Both the position numbers and the translations under genes were made by a program. This document shows positions 22,354-35,255 of a DNA stretch of 64,000 nt, piece by piece. The stretch is from Imbricaverruca yamaguchii (taxonomy: Eukaryota > Arthropoda > Thecostraca > Neoverrucidae), in NCBI GenBank assembly GCA_034440575.1, contig JAOTOL010001638.1:1290001-1354000 (forward strand), written 5' to 3'. Within the stretch, counting starts at the first letter, position 1, and every line of letters starts with the position of its first letter. The notes beneath the pieces are model-generated. The model saw only the letters and a list, made by a program, of their open reading frames with translations, did no database searches and was not told where the DNA came from.

Positions 22354-23569
22354 CTAAAATACGGACTATTTCCAAGCAACACTGGTTTAAACCATGGCAA
22401 TTTTGTACTCCGAGTTCATTTCTGATGTAATTGGCTTTGTTAAATTGAAATTGAAAATGATAAGCTTTTGAAAATGAAAAAATATAGTTTGGTTCTTTAT
22501 TTTTAAAACAAATTCACAGGGTGGACAACATATGTGTTTGTTTTGGTGTTACTCCTTACTTATCCCCATGTATCATCTGATCTCCAAATTGTCATCTTCA
22601 ACAGTTCTCCACACATTTACAGATATTTAACCTTGAAGGAGTCGGTTGCCCTGACCGTTGCACTAAGTAAATTCATCAGTTTGCATATAGTAGACATTTA
22701 AGCGCCAAATCGCATTTGTTTTAAGACCAGGGAAAATGTGGGGAAGGCGGGTAAGTGACTGCGATCCGACATTTACATATTGGACCTGATCTGGAAGGTC
22801 AACCAAAAGCGAAGGAAGAAACATCTCAAGCAACACTAAACGTTCGATGTTGCAGCTAAAACATATAATTTATCGCCGCTTGTTATCTTGGTCAGAACAC
22901 AGGTTGGGGTGGGGTCAACTTGACCCCTCTGTACTGGACGGGGTAAGCAATTCTCCCGAACTACGAGGGTCAAAGGCGTTGCACTAGTCAATGCGAGAAG
23001 CGGGCTGGAAGCTCCTTTGTTGCGGAAATCAGGTAATGGATATCTGGACCAAAGAATGGGAACACGCTAAAAATAGTATTTGGATGAAATTCGTCAAAAT
23101 AAAATAATACAACAAATGCAGTTTGCAGTGCATTAGGCATGACTTGACATTTTGGACGAAAGGTTTCAAAGATTGAGTTCGCTTCCATCGGGTCGGGTCA
23201 CTCATTCCAGCTTTTTCATGGCTTGCGCAAGAAAAGACTTCCGGCTTCGTGCTCGCCCGCAGTCAAGTTGTCGCCTGCCGTTGGTGTGTGCGACTGCAGA
23301 GTCACGGCCACCACCATCGTCATGACTGACGTGGTGCCATCAACACACGAGCAACTCCACCCCAGCCCAGAGCCCAACCAAGTGCCCTGAATAAGCGCCT
23401 CGATTACGGGGATTCACGAGCTGTCACACACAAGATGAGACCCAGCTGACAAATAGAGCTGACTCACACCACCTCCTGGGGTGTACTGGGCTCGCCCACA
23501 CATCTGTCAAATCTCTGCGGAGTGCGGACGATTGTAACTGAAATTATCTTGTCATCTAATTGCGAACAA
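22354..23569. other. Intronic spacer, nothing recognised
   Basis: Mostly AT-rich unique sequence with only short frames. Confidence 0.45.
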
Positions 23570-23750
23570 CTGCACTATATTCGCACGCTACTACACCACA
23601 TTATCCCATTACTGCACCATATTCGCCCATTGCTGTACCACATTTCCCATTAGTGCACAGCATTCGCGCATTACTACACCACATTCGTCCATTGCTGCAT
23701 AAAATTCGTCCGTTATTGCACCACATTCGCCTATTACACACTAGATTATC
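23570..23750. repeat. Degenerate ~21-bp tandem repeat
   Basis: About eight imperfect copies with CATTACTGCACCA and ATTCGCCC and their variants (CATTACTACACCACATTCG). No coding value. Confidence 0.75.
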
Positions 23751-23898
23751 CAACCGGCGATGCTCTGTAACCACCAGTGTTGCGTGTGGTCGAGTTGCCA
23801 CATGACCTGACCTGACTTGACCTGACGCGGTAGCAAAACCGGAGTCGCGCGTTCGGGCCCTCGTGCTTTTAAAGTTAGTGTGTAAACACTAATTCCAT

Positions 23899-24605
23899 AT
23901 CACCATATGAATATTATCGGTATATAATGTACAGTGACCATTTTATGAATATTACCGGTATATAATGTACAGTGACCATTTTATGAATATTATCGGTATA
24001 TAATGTACAGTGACCATTTTATGCAGACTGTTGCTGCTCTATGAATATTATCGGTATATAATGTACAGTGACCATTTTATGCAGACTGTTGCTGCTCTAT
24101 GAATATTATCGGTATATAATGTACAGTGACCATTTTATGCAGACTGTTGCTGCTCTATGAATATTATCGGTATATAATGTACAGTGACCATTTTATGCAG
24201 ACTGTTGCTGCTCTATGAATATTATCGGTATATAATGTACAGTGACCATTTTATGCAGACTGTTGCTGCTCTATGAATATTATCGGTATATAATGTATTT
24301 TGATATTAGGTAATTATTTTTAAAATATAATGTACAGTGACCATTTTATGCAGACTGTTGCTGCTCTATGAATATTATCGGTATATAATGTACAGTGACC
24401 ATTTTATGCAGACTGTTGCTGCTCTATGAATATTATCGGTATATAATGTACAGTGACCATTTTATGCAGACTGTTGCTGCTCTATGAATATTATCGGTAT
24501 ATAATGTACAGTGACCATTTTATGAATATTACCGGTATATAATGTACAGTGACCATTTTATGAATATTATCGGTATATAATGTACAGTGACCATTTTATG
24601 TAGAA
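23899..24605. repeat. AT-rich 38/58-bp minisatellite
   Basis: Units share ATTATCGGTATATAATG and TACAGTGACCATTTTATG. The 58-bp form adds a 20-bp block, CAGACTGTTGCTGCTCTATG, and the 38-bp form lacks it. Short units sit at both ends and long units in the middle. One unit near 24290-24325 is interrupted by a unique AT-rich stretch. Confidence 0.95.
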
Positions 24606-25504
24606 TGTTGCTGCTCTTCGTAAAGTCATATCTAAATTGTGTTTCGGCGTCGCCGAAGTCGTGCAGCATGACATTGGGTGGCTAAGCAATGACCTGGGAT
24701 GACCCTCACCTACTTTAACCTTTGTAAGAATTAATCCCCAAACAGTGTGCACTTAGACAAATGTTGAAGTGAACGTCTATATTGGGTCATAATTTGTCCC
24801 AGCGTAGCCCACGGTCAGGCCAGGTGGTCAGAAGCTGGAAAGTATATTGGATGCTTCAGTATCATACCAGCTCTCCCTAGAAGCAAAATTATTATGTTTA
24901 AAAGTAAAATATTGAGGGGTTGAGGCTTGAACTGATTTGACCTGTCCATATGGTTTGACCTGACCTAACCTTTTTATTTTCAGATAGCAAGCATATACTT
25001 TTTTTTGCTCGACGCCCATTTCCAAATGCAAAGGCCATGTGACTGATCTGACCTATTTAAACCTTTAAGAATATACTGCCATTCCCATAAATTAGGCAAT
25101 AAGCCGTGATATGAGTTCCACGCAACACTGGTTTGACAATAACATTTGTCATGTATTCCTAACATGTATGGTTTGGAGGATGTTTTTTAAGCCCGGTCCT
25201 ACACCCGTTCTCACTCTGTTTTGCTACGATCAATATTGCTCATTCAATTCATTTATTCAATTCACCCCTTGTTAATATTCATTCTTCACGTGTGTTAGTT
25301 CTTGAGAAACAATGCCGAAAGAAATACATCCCCCAAAACACATCCCGGAACCTAAGCCAAGATCGCACATTAACCTAATACGAACTCTGTTGGCCTCATT
25401 GCTGGTTAAGCTGCACCTTTACGACAGCTTAATACTCCTCATCACCATGGCTTTCTTACGGCGCACTGCATTTTATAAAGACATAAGAGACATGAAAAAT
25501 TAGT
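24606..25504. other. Intronic spacer, nothing recognised
   Basis: AT-rich unique DNA. Open frames are under 70 codons and unrecognised. Confidence 0.45.
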
Positions 25505-26065
25505 GCAATTATGAGCCACAAGGGCCCTTCTTGGTTGCACTCTGTACACTGAACCAGTTGCCCACCAAATCTGTCAATCAGCCCTCCCTGTAATACTGAA
25601 AAGCAGCCCTCTATTCTTATAATAATTGTCTATGCTGTTTTTAAAGATGTTCGATGTGCTGCTACTGACAATGTTTTCTGGCAGCTGGTTCCAGTGTTCT
25701 ACTACCCTGTTGGTGAAGAAAGTCTGCCTTAACCTTGTTCTGCTGTGGTTAACTTTAATTTTGAATTCATGACCTCTAATTGCAGCATTTCTGTTCAATT
25801 AAAACATTTCTCCAAGATATCCCTTCTCCAGACCATGAACAAATTTAAAGACCTCGATGAGATCCCCTCTCAGCCTTCTATATCTAAGTGAAAACATATT
25901 CAATTTCTTCAATCTTTCCTCATATGCCAGGTTGCTTATACCATTAACCAATTTGTAGCCCTCTTTTGTACTCTCTCTAAAAGCCAACAATCTTTTTCAT
26001 AGCTAGGAGACCAAGCTTGGATGCAGTATTCCAAATGTGGCCTGACATATGCACAGTAAAGTTCG
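25505..26065 (-). mobile_element. Non-LTR retrotransposon remnant (RT C-terminal region, 3' end)
   Basis: On the minus strand this reads [20 protein letters not shown] (from about 26055), then ERLKKLNMFSLRYRRLRGDL and IEVFKFVHGLEKG. After a stop it continues RTRLRQTFFTNRVVEHWNQL and PENIVSSSTSN. This is the typical last part of the reverse transcriptase polyprotein of CR1/L2/Jockey-type LINEs. It is dead: a one-base shift near 25950-25955 separates the first block from the second, and a TAA at 25799-25801 interrupts the frame. The 5' part is missing, as usual for truncated insertions. The clade is uncertain. Confidence 0.85.
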
Positions 26066-26139
26066 TGCAGTTATAATAGCTCGTTATAATAGCTCGTGCA
26101 GTTCGAAAGTTAGTAGGTGAGGAGGATTAACCCCCCCTC

Positions 26140-27602
26140 CATGCTCGACCCGGCGATGGTGCATTAGCTGGTCGGCCTGGCGATGGTGTATTAGCTGGTC
26201 GGCCCGGCGATGGTGCATTAGCTGGTCGGCCCGGCGATGGTGTACTAGCTGGTCGGCCTGGCGATGGTGCATTAGCTGGTCGGCCTGGCGATGGTGTACA
26301 CGTATTAGCTGGTCGGCCTGGCGATGGTGAACACGTATTAGCTGGTCGGCCTGGCGATGGTGTATTAGCTGGTCGGCCTGGCGATGGTGCATTAGCTGGT
26401 CGGCCTGGCGATGGTGAACACGTATTAGCTGGTCGGCCTGGCGATGGTGAACACGTATTAGCTGGTCGGCCTGGCGATGGTGAACACGTATTAGCTGGTC
26501 GGCCTGGCGATGGTGAACACGTATTAGCTGGTCGGCCTGGCGATGGTGACACGTATTAGCTGGTCGGCCTGGCGATGGTGTACACGTATTAGCTGGTCGG
26601 CCTGGCGATGGTGTTAACTGGACGGGGCGATGGTGTATTAGCTGGTCGGCCTGGCGATGGTGCATTAGCTGGTCGGCCTGGCGATGGTGTATTGGCTGGT
26701 CGGCCCGGCGATGGTGTATTAGCTGGTCGGCCCGGCGATGGTGTACACGTATTAGCTGGTCGGCCCGGCGATGGTGTATTAGCTGGTCGGCCCGGCGATG
26801 GTGCATTAGCTGGTCGGCCCGGCGATGGTGTATTAGCTGGTCGGCCTGGCGATGGTGCATTAGCTGGTCGGCCCGGCGATGGTGCATTAGCTGGTCGGCC
26901 TGGCGATGGTGTATTAGCTGGTCGGCCCGGCGATGGTGAACACGTATTAGCTGGTCGGCCTGGCGATGGTGTATTAGCTGGTCGGCCCGGCGATGGTGTA
27001 CACGTGTTAGCTGGTCGGCCCGGCGATGGTGAACACGTATTAGCTGGTCGGCCTGGCGATGGTGTATTAGCTGGTCGGCCCGGCGATGGTGCATTAGCTG
27101 GTCGGCCTGGCGATGGTGCATTAGCTGGTCGGCCCGGCGATGGTGTATTAGCTGGTCGGCCGGCTGGTCGGCCCGGCGATGGTGTATTAGCTGGTCGGCC
27201 CGGCGATGGTGCATTAGCTGGTCGGCCCGGCGATGGTGCATTAGCTGGTCGGCCCGGCGATGGTGTATTAGCTGGTCGGCCTGGCGATGGTGTATTAGCT
27301 GGTCGGCCCGGCGATGGTGTATTAGCTGGTCGGCCCGGCGATGGTGTATGGTGCGAGCTGGTCGGCCCGGCGATGGTGTATTAGCTGGTCGGCCCGGCGA
27401 TGGTGTATTAGCTGGTCGGCCCGGCGATGGTGTATTGGCTGGTCGGCCCGGCGATGGTGTATTAGCTGGTCGGCCCGGCGATGGTGTATTAGCTGGTCGG
27501 CCTGGCGATGGTGCATTAGCTGGTCGGCCCGGCGATGGTGTATTGGCTGGTCGGCCCGGCGATGGTGTATTGGCTGGTCGGCCCGGCGAAGGCTGGCGAA
27601 GG
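26140..27602. repeat. 27/33-bp minisatellite
   Basis: Over 50 copies of a 27-bp unit made of GCGATGGTGTATTAGCTGG and TCGGCCCG. A 33-bp variant inserts ACACGT before ATTAGCTGG and is concentrated near 26290-26600. Both lengths are multiples of three, giving long false frames on both strands (up to 385 codons). It starts about 75 bp from the LINE remnant. Confidence 0.95.
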
Positions 27603-28428
27603 CTGTAACGTGAAGTCTGGACAGCTCAGCCTCATACCAGACCAAATGGAACGTTAAAATCTAACACCAGCGATAATTACAACAGAATTGACCGAGGTTA
27701 TCGTCTTGTAATTGGAGCATGGACTGATTATTTTAAGATTTATTGCACACCTGCTAACTTTTACTTTGCATGATTGGTATCGAAGCCTATACGAAGTTGT
27801 TCACGTTTTCCAGATCGTTCAACCCGTCACGCGAACCAATGCATAATTCATTAGTGTTTAAGATTCGGTGGGACATGCTCAGCGAATCTTGACAACTGTG
27901 GAACAACTATCGAATGTGAGCGAACATTCGAGCCGCTCCCAGACACATTCTTCTTCCCACCCACCTTTATGCTAAACGAAGTTATTCCCGGTGTACACAG
28001 ATTTCGTGGTGATGATATTAAGTTTATTCTGATGCGCTCCAGTGCAATGCACGAATATACTAATTATCCTATTGAATGCACTAGATGGTGCCTATATTGA
28101 ATATACAGGTAGAAAATAGACGATGCCAGTTTTTGCAGCAGCACTACCAACTGTCTCGGCAACAGCTGTGGCCCTTGCATTCAGCAGCTTTCGTAATTTG
28201 TATCGTGTTCCATGACTGGCAACAGCCTCTTTCTCTGTGGCTAAGTTTCCACCCATTACGCATGGTTCAACAGGTTTGATGACATTTCGACGACACATTA
28301 CGCGACCATGGGTGGACCGTTATTGCCACTTTGTCGGTAAGCTTCGGCTAAGTTTTCTGCTTGCTGGTTCTCTCTTTTTTCGTTAGTCACAGCTGCGTCT
28401 AACGAGGACTGTCTGTCTGTCATTCTTC
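27603..28428. other. Intronic spacer, nothing recognised
   Basis: Unique AT-rich sequence with no supported gene. Confidence 0.45.
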
Positions 28429-28830
28429 GAGTAGGTTTCTTGATGTAGGCCCGTCTGTACCTACTCCCGATTCGTCTTGATGCAGACCAGTCTGCACCTC
28501 CTCCCAATACCTCTTGGTGTGGCCCAGTACTTACCTCCTTCCGGTACGTCTTGATGTGAACCAGTCTGTACCTCCTCCCAATATCTCTTGGTGTGGCCCA
28601 GTACTTACCTCCTTCCGGTACGTCTTGATGTGAACAGGCCGGTATCTCTTTCCGGTACGTCTTGATGTGGACCAGTCCTTACCTCCTCCCGGTACGTCTT
28701 GATGTGGACCAGTCCTTACCTTCTCTCGGTACGTCTTGGTATGGACCAGTAACCACTCTGGTGTGGACCTGTAACCCCCTCCTGGTACGTCTCGAAACGA
28801 ACAAGTCGGTACCTCCTCCCAGAACGACTC
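28429..28830. repeat. Degenerate ~39-bp tandem repeat
   Basis: About ten diverged copies with CCGGTACGTCTTGATGTG, GACCAGT and TACCTCCTCC. Some copies carry CAATATCTCTTGGTGTGG instead. Confidence 0.85.
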
Positions 28831-29056
28831 AAACTGAATGTCGATAAGCTGTGTGCATATGTGTGTCAAGCGAACACGGACTACTGGACTGCTTGGGCGG
28901 ATGACTGTGCATGTGCATGTATGAGTGTCTCATCTGACTGGGCATAGATTGTTCCGGTCCAACGCCTGCGTCAATCAACAGTGCAATTCCTCTGATCGTG
29001 CAACACTCTCCTCCCCGGCTGTATCGCCATGAAGCTTGCCAGCGGTGCACGACGAT
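28831..29056. other. Intronic spacer
   Basis: Unique sequence between two arrays. Nothing recognised. Confidence 0.45.
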
Positions 29057-29335
29057 GCGGAGCGGGGTCACCATGTGGGGTGGTGTCACCATGTGGTGTG
29101 GTGTCACCATGTGGTGTGGTGTGGTGGTGGAGTACGGTGCATTGCCACGATGTGGTGTGATGATGCAGTGTGATGTAGTGTCACGATGTTATGTGGTGTG
29201 ATGGAGCGGTGTGGTGTGGTGATGCAGTCTGGTGTGGTGTGGTGATGTGGCGTGGTGTCACGATGTGGTGTAATGTGGTGATGTGGTGTGGTGCTACGAT
29301 GTGGTGTGGTGACGTGGTGTGGTGTGTCGTGTCCG
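29057..29335. repeat. G/T-rich tandem repeat upstream of exon d
   Basis: Irregular repeats of GTGTGGTGATGTGGTGTGG and GTCACGATGTGGTGTG. The + strand is almost free of C, so the polypyrimidine signal of the nearby acceptor must come from the last ~60 bases before 29402. Confidence 0.9.
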
Positions 29336-29401
29336 GTACCACAGTACCCGCCGCACGACAGCCGCTCTGGCCGACGTTCCTGACGGCTGCGCCGTTTTCA
29401 G

Positions 29402-29578
29402 ACGGAGTGCTGTCGTACTCGATACCCCAGGGCGAGGGCAGCTGGCTGGGACTGGACCTCACAGACCGCACCTACGACGGTCTGCACAACCAGGGTCAGC
29501 TGTACGGTGGCACTGGCCAGCTGAACGACGGCACGTTCGGCGGCGACAACTTCCGACATGACTACGGCCACGGCAGAG
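29402..29578 (+). CDS. Ddr: DDR exon d: first part of the discoidin-like domain
   Basis: After two bases completing Asp it reads GVLSYSIPQGEGSWLGLDLT, then DRTYDGLHNQGQLYGGTGQL and NDGTFGGDNFRHDYGHGR, with one base left over. DG-x-x-SY-x-x-P-x-G, YDG, GQL-x-DG and the acidic G-x-D-x-F are the signature of the DDR discoidin-like domain. In human DDR1 parts of this region bind calcium; the Gln and Asp of GQLNDG are kept. The acceptor is GCCGTTTTCAG and the donor AGAG/GTCAGT. The leftover G plus GT of the next exon makes Gly before FEWVGWKN. The last ten bases, CACGGCAGAG, and the donor form the first copy of a 31-bp minisatellite running into the intron. Confidence 0.95.
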
Positions 29579-29960
29579 GTCAGTCTTGGGTCGCTGGGTC
29601 ACGGCAGAGGTCAATCATGGGCCGTGACGTCACGGCAGAGGTCGACAATGGGCCGTAACGTCACGGCAGAGGTCAGTCATGGGCCGTGACATCACGGCAG
29701 AGGTCGACAATGGGCCGTAACGTCACGGCAGAGGTCGACAATGGGCCGTAACGTCACGGCAGAGGTCAGTCATCGGCCGCAACGTCACGGCAGAGGTCAG
29801 TCATGGGCCGCAACGCCACGACAGAGGTCAGTCATGGGCCGTAAGGTCATGGTAGATGTCAGTCTTGTACCACAGGATGGACATACGGTCACAGCAGAAG
29901 CCAATAATGGGCCGAAGGGTCTCAGCAGATGCCAGTCATGGACCAGTTTCATACCGCACC
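29569..29960. repeat. 31-bp minisatellite carrying the exon d splice donor
   Basis: About ten to twelve copies of a 31-bp unit: CACGGCAGAG (identical to the last ten bases of exon d), then GTCAGTCATGGGC or GTCGACAATGGGC, then CGTAACGT. The first copy spans the exon/intron junction at 29578/29579. Nearly every later copy recreates CAGAG/GT, so the intron begins with a row of decoy donors. Copies beyond about 29850 are degenerate. Confidence 0.92.
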
Positions 29961-30115
29961 GTATCGACAGCACTGCCTGGTCAGACCGCATGGCCCGGTG
30001 CTCCGTACCGTACCGAGAGCACTGCCTGGTCAGAAAGCATGGCCCGGTGCTCCGTACCGTGCCGAGAGCACTGGCTGACCAGACCGCATGCCCGGTGTTC
30101 CGTTCCGAGGCGGTT
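29955..30115. repeat. 49-bp tandem repeat
   Basis: Three copies with ACCGCATGGCCCGGTGCTCC, GTACCGT and GAGAGCACTGCCTGGTCAG, following the 31-bp array directly. Confidence 0.85.
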
Positions 30116-30527
30116 CTGAGCCACCTGTGACGCGTCACAGTGGCGGAACAGCTCAGGTGTGACGAGACGATCAGCGGCGTCTGGTGAGACGATCTGCCCG
30201 TCCCCTGTCGGTGGCACAGGCTCAGAGGCGGGAACGAGCGTCCAACAGGCCTGCCACGGTGCAATCCAGAGCGCACGCTGGCTGCTCGCCCCGGCCGACG
30301 CACGCGGTAATCGCAACGGGGACAAATTGTTTACCTTCGTCACCGTCCGTGCCAAGGTCGGAGCCGTGTTGGGCTGGCGGCCGAGCGGGCGAAAACAAAC
30401 TCGGCGCGGCCCCGCCGGCGTGTTGATAAACATTTATTCGTAATTGTTATCGGCCGATTTGTCAATCCGGTCTCCAGAAGGTGCGCTGTGAATAATACAT
30501 ACAGATTCAAACGCAACGCCATTCACC
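30116..30527. other. Intronic spacer, nothing recognised
   Basis: GC-rich unique sequence with frames on both strands but no recognisable domain. Confidence 0.45.
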
Positions 30528-30602
30528 TGGACCCGTTATCGGGACCCGTTATCTGGACCCGTTATCGGGACCCGTTATCTGGACCCGTTATCCGGACCCG
30601 AT
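30528..30602. repeat. 13-bp tandem repeat
   Basis: Five to six copies of GGACCCGTTATCG/GGACCCGTTATCT, followed by looser CGGATC-type repeats to about 30700. Confidence 0.85.
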
Positions 30603-31505
30603 CCACATCGGAACCGCCATGGAACCGCCGGGTAGGCCGGATCCGGCCTGCCATCCGGACCAGATTCATATCGGATCCACGTCAGATCTGGCTCGACATC
30701 GGATGTCCGACACGCGAGCGCGGAATAACCAGCTGACGTGACGTGACGTGACGTGACCCGTGGAGTGCCTGCTCGGTGTTCAGCTGGTGCCGGCGCTGTT
30801 GGTCCCGGCCGCCAGCAGACGGCGGCCGCGTCACACGCTACTGTCTCGTGCTGGCGTGCTCCGGAGCCGTAACGGCCGGCCGTGTCGTGTCACCGGCACC
30901 GGTCGTGACCAGCTCTGGCCGCTGGCACCCGAGCGACCGGCGCAATGCGTCAGCCCCGGTGTTCCCAGGGCCCGCGTGGGGCGTGTCCCCGTCGTAAATT
31001 CACTCCTGGTGCGCTTCGGGCGCGTCAACGCTGTCCGGACGCCTCCGACACCGGTCCCTGTCGCAGCGACGCAGCGATGGTTGCGTTGTGGAAGGTGAAT
31101 GGCGGTGCCTTTCCCGGTGCGATGATCACGAAGCGACCGCAACATCGCGCACTTTTTCTGTGGTTGCTGTGTCGCTTTTTTCGCCAGAACTTCTTGGCAT
31201 CACAGAAATCCCAAGCGTACCGCAAATCTGGTAACCGGATGTTCTCCGTTCGCCGAGGAGAGCGTCGGTCGAGACAGTGGGATACACTCGGTGTGGCAAC
31301 CAGGTCCAATTAGTGCGGTCGCGGCGAATCGGGAGTTCTCGGGTCTGGTGGACACTGGTGCCAGTCGGCCAGCGGTCGAAGTGGTCATCGATCCGCCGAC
31401 TTCGGCTGGATGCGTACCCCGACCTCGACAACAGCCAACGCAATCGTCGCACCGGCTCCATTCTTCGAAGCAACATTTCGTGCACTGCACCATCCGTTTT
31501 CCCCG
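30603..31505. other. GC-rich intronic spacer
   Basis: Contains a short (TGACG)n run at 30735-30760. The open frames on both strands have no recognisable family. Confidence 0.45.
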
Positions 31506-31548
31506 TAATATATGTATATATATATATATGTATATGCATGCACATATG

Positions 31549-31621
<73 letters not shown>

Positions 31622-31648
31622 ATATATGGATATATGTATATATATGTA

Positions 31649-31692
<44 letters not shown>

Positions 31693-31716
31693 TATATATA
31701 CATACATGTATATGTA

Positions 31717-31801
<85 letters not shown>

Positions 31802-31880
31802 ATAGATAGATAGATAAATATATAGATGGATAGATATATAGATAGATAGATATATAGATAGATAGACAGGTAGATAGAGA
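31506..31880. repeat. (TA)n / (TATG)n / (GATA)n microsatellite
   Basis: Long TA dinucleotide runs interrupted by CATG and TGTAAACA, ending in GATA/GACA tetramers (31801-31880). The Tyr-Ile frames across it are artefacts. Confidence 0.97.
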
Positions 31881-34629
31881 TATATCAGTGGTGCCCTTCC
31901 TTTATCACGTAATGCTATTTTTCATGCGCACTCCATTGCCATTAGGTATTGGCTCCGGGGAGGCTTTCCAATCTCATCCAATTCCCCCTCCGTTGTCCGG
32001 TAGTGTGCCATAGCTCTCTTGGGTCCCATAACCTCATACAACCTAATATATTATATACGCTGCTTTTTGTTCCTTTGTCTTCGAACCGCGCATGCTCTTT
32101 TCAGAACGTGATTAAAATGTTGCGATTGGGCGTACCGAAGCACGCTGTTAGTCTCCTTCAGGGATTTGGAATCTGCGCCGCAGCACATTTGGTGCGAGAC
32201 GACCCGGCTCGGAGAGTCGCGGAGTGTCGGTGACGTCGTCGGAAGTCGCTGATGACGTATGCGGCGTGTCGTGCCGTGGCGTCGGCGTCGCTGGTTGTTA
32301 CAGAGAACCCAATGGACACGGCGCACCGCGATCATCCGTTCCATGTGAACTCTGGGCACGGGTGTTGTACGGACCGCGCCGGGTGACCCGTCAGCGAATA
32401 GCCTAGAGGTTCTCAATCGCCTGCCGGTCGGGGTGGGGGTGAAACCCCGTTCGGGAAAGTTACGGCTTTCGGAAATGGTTCACGAAGGCATTGCGAGGTA
32501 GAATGTGATGCATGCTGCGTTTCATAGGGAAGCTGGTGCATGTTTGAGAAGGGAGGGTTGGTAGGGTAGGGGAGGGAAAAGGAGGGTAAGGGCGTTTAAA
32601 AGCCCATGTGATTAAAGGACATTAACGTTTCTTATTGGTTGATCTAGCTGAGTAATATAATTTGCTTAAGATCGTCACGACTAAAAATAAACGGAAGGAA
32701 AAAACGGTCCGTGATGTTACGAACTAAGCAAAAATGTCATTTTATGTTTTCATATTTGCCTTTCTGCTTTTCTGCCCATCATTGGGAAATGAGGAGAAGC
32801 AGGGCAATATTTCAGCGCGGAATGGAGCGCCACATCTCGCAGTCAACATGTAGCCTAGAACATCGACTACATATTAGGTGTGCAAAAACACATTTGCTCT
32901 TTTATTCCTAATACCGGGGCTCCGATCTATCGCCAAGTAGTTCGGATAGTTCGAGCAGTTTGAGTAGTTAGGTGACTTCTGAGACATTCGAAAGCCCGAA
33001 AACCAACCTGCCGATTTCTGGCTGAAAACGATGATTGATTCCTTGTGATGTGATCTTCAAATTTGAAGGAAATATTTCGGTTCGTTTTCAAAACTAGAAA
33101 CACATAGTATGTGAGCTTGCACGCAACATCAGTGTACAGTGAGACCGCCACGTAATTCTCGCCACGTTGTTTTCGAAATATTCCCGTGTGCACGAGCAAA
33201 TACGACGCACCAAATACCAACAACAAAACACGGTGAGCAGGGCCAACATATCAAGTTATACCACCATACGACAGATTTACTTGGGACCAAGTCACAGATT
33301 GTCTTGCATGACTGCCCTTTTCTCCGAAGCGAAGGAACTGTAGAGCCAGTAAATGATAGACAGTGCAAATATGTGTTTATTCGCGCCAAATATTGACTAT
33401 TTCCAGTGCCTTGATACTCTGATTTAAATAGCTTGTGCACTTGTTCTGCCGCCCATAAAGTTATATGGTGGAGAACTGCGTTCCGACACCCCAAGAGCTC
33501 ATCAGTCAGTCAACCCACCAATTGTATACCCCCTAGGGTGCCTCGCAGATAGTGAAAAACTGTGAGTGGCAGCGCACCGAAATTGGTCACGCCATCTTCC
33601 ACATCAATTTGGCATGTTATGTGAACATTTTGAGATCACGTCGTCTACGATCAACGAGTTAGTCAAGATCGAGTGTCACCTCCGAAGAAAACCCAAGCAA
33701 TCGCCACGTTTTAACGGATATAGATATTTGAGTGAAACCTTCAGCGTTTGCTTATCTTTGTGGATGTAGCAAAACGCACCAGAGGAATTGTCAACTTTTT
33801 GTTTTTGATGACTGATAAGTTTTGATTATTTGCCGATTATGGCTAAAACGGAATATTCTGGCTCAAGTAAGACATTTTTATGAGGGTAAATTGACTTAAG
33901 GCAACGTTTTTCGGTCCCATACAAAACCGAAGAAAAAATCAGGATAATTGAAAACTCAATTTTTTATTGTCCAAAAATTTGCATGTTGATTCTGGGTTTC
34001 CGAACATTTTTTGGCCACGATCGCTTTCGCCTTCCCTTTCTTATCCCAAGTAACTTTTGCTTTTAAAATCTCTTCCAAAATGAACTTTCCAGAGCCAAGA
34101 AAATGAAGTGAATCGTGCCCTCATAGATTTCCTAGTGATGCCACTTTTTGGGAGTATATTTAGGGGTGGTTTCAGGCCCTACTCGTCGAGCACTTTCCGA
34201 TAGCACCACTTTCGTTTTTGTGCAACGCTTGGTTCTGGGACTAGAGGGGAGGTATACAGTGATACTCCCGAGACGGAGTGTGAGGGCTTGACCGGAAAGA
34301 CGGCGCAGGTTAAGGCTGCGATCAGTAAAATTACTCTTGATGATTTGAATTTCAGCTAGTCTGGGAAACGCATGCTATGTTTTAAGTAAACATTTTCAGA
34401 AGGAAGACGATCATTCCTTTGAGAGGGTCTTGGGTGGGCAGAAATCGTGGGGAACAGCCATCCACGACAATCGGTCGTATAGTCGGTCGTATCTTCTAGT
34501 TAATCGTTCCTCCGCACGTATCGTCAGCCCGGCTCAGCCTCCTCTCTCGAATCCGACTCACTCAGCAATATACGGTGGCTCATTGATTATCGGCTCTAAA
34601 CTGGTCATCTCTCTCATCGTTCTCCTTCT
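31881..34629. other. Long intronic stretch without recognised gene
   Basis: Largely AT-rich, unique DNA between two large microsatellites. Frames such as 33139-33396 and 33129-33494 (minus strand) show no recognisable domain. Confidence 0.45.
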
Positions 34630-35255
<626 letters not shown>

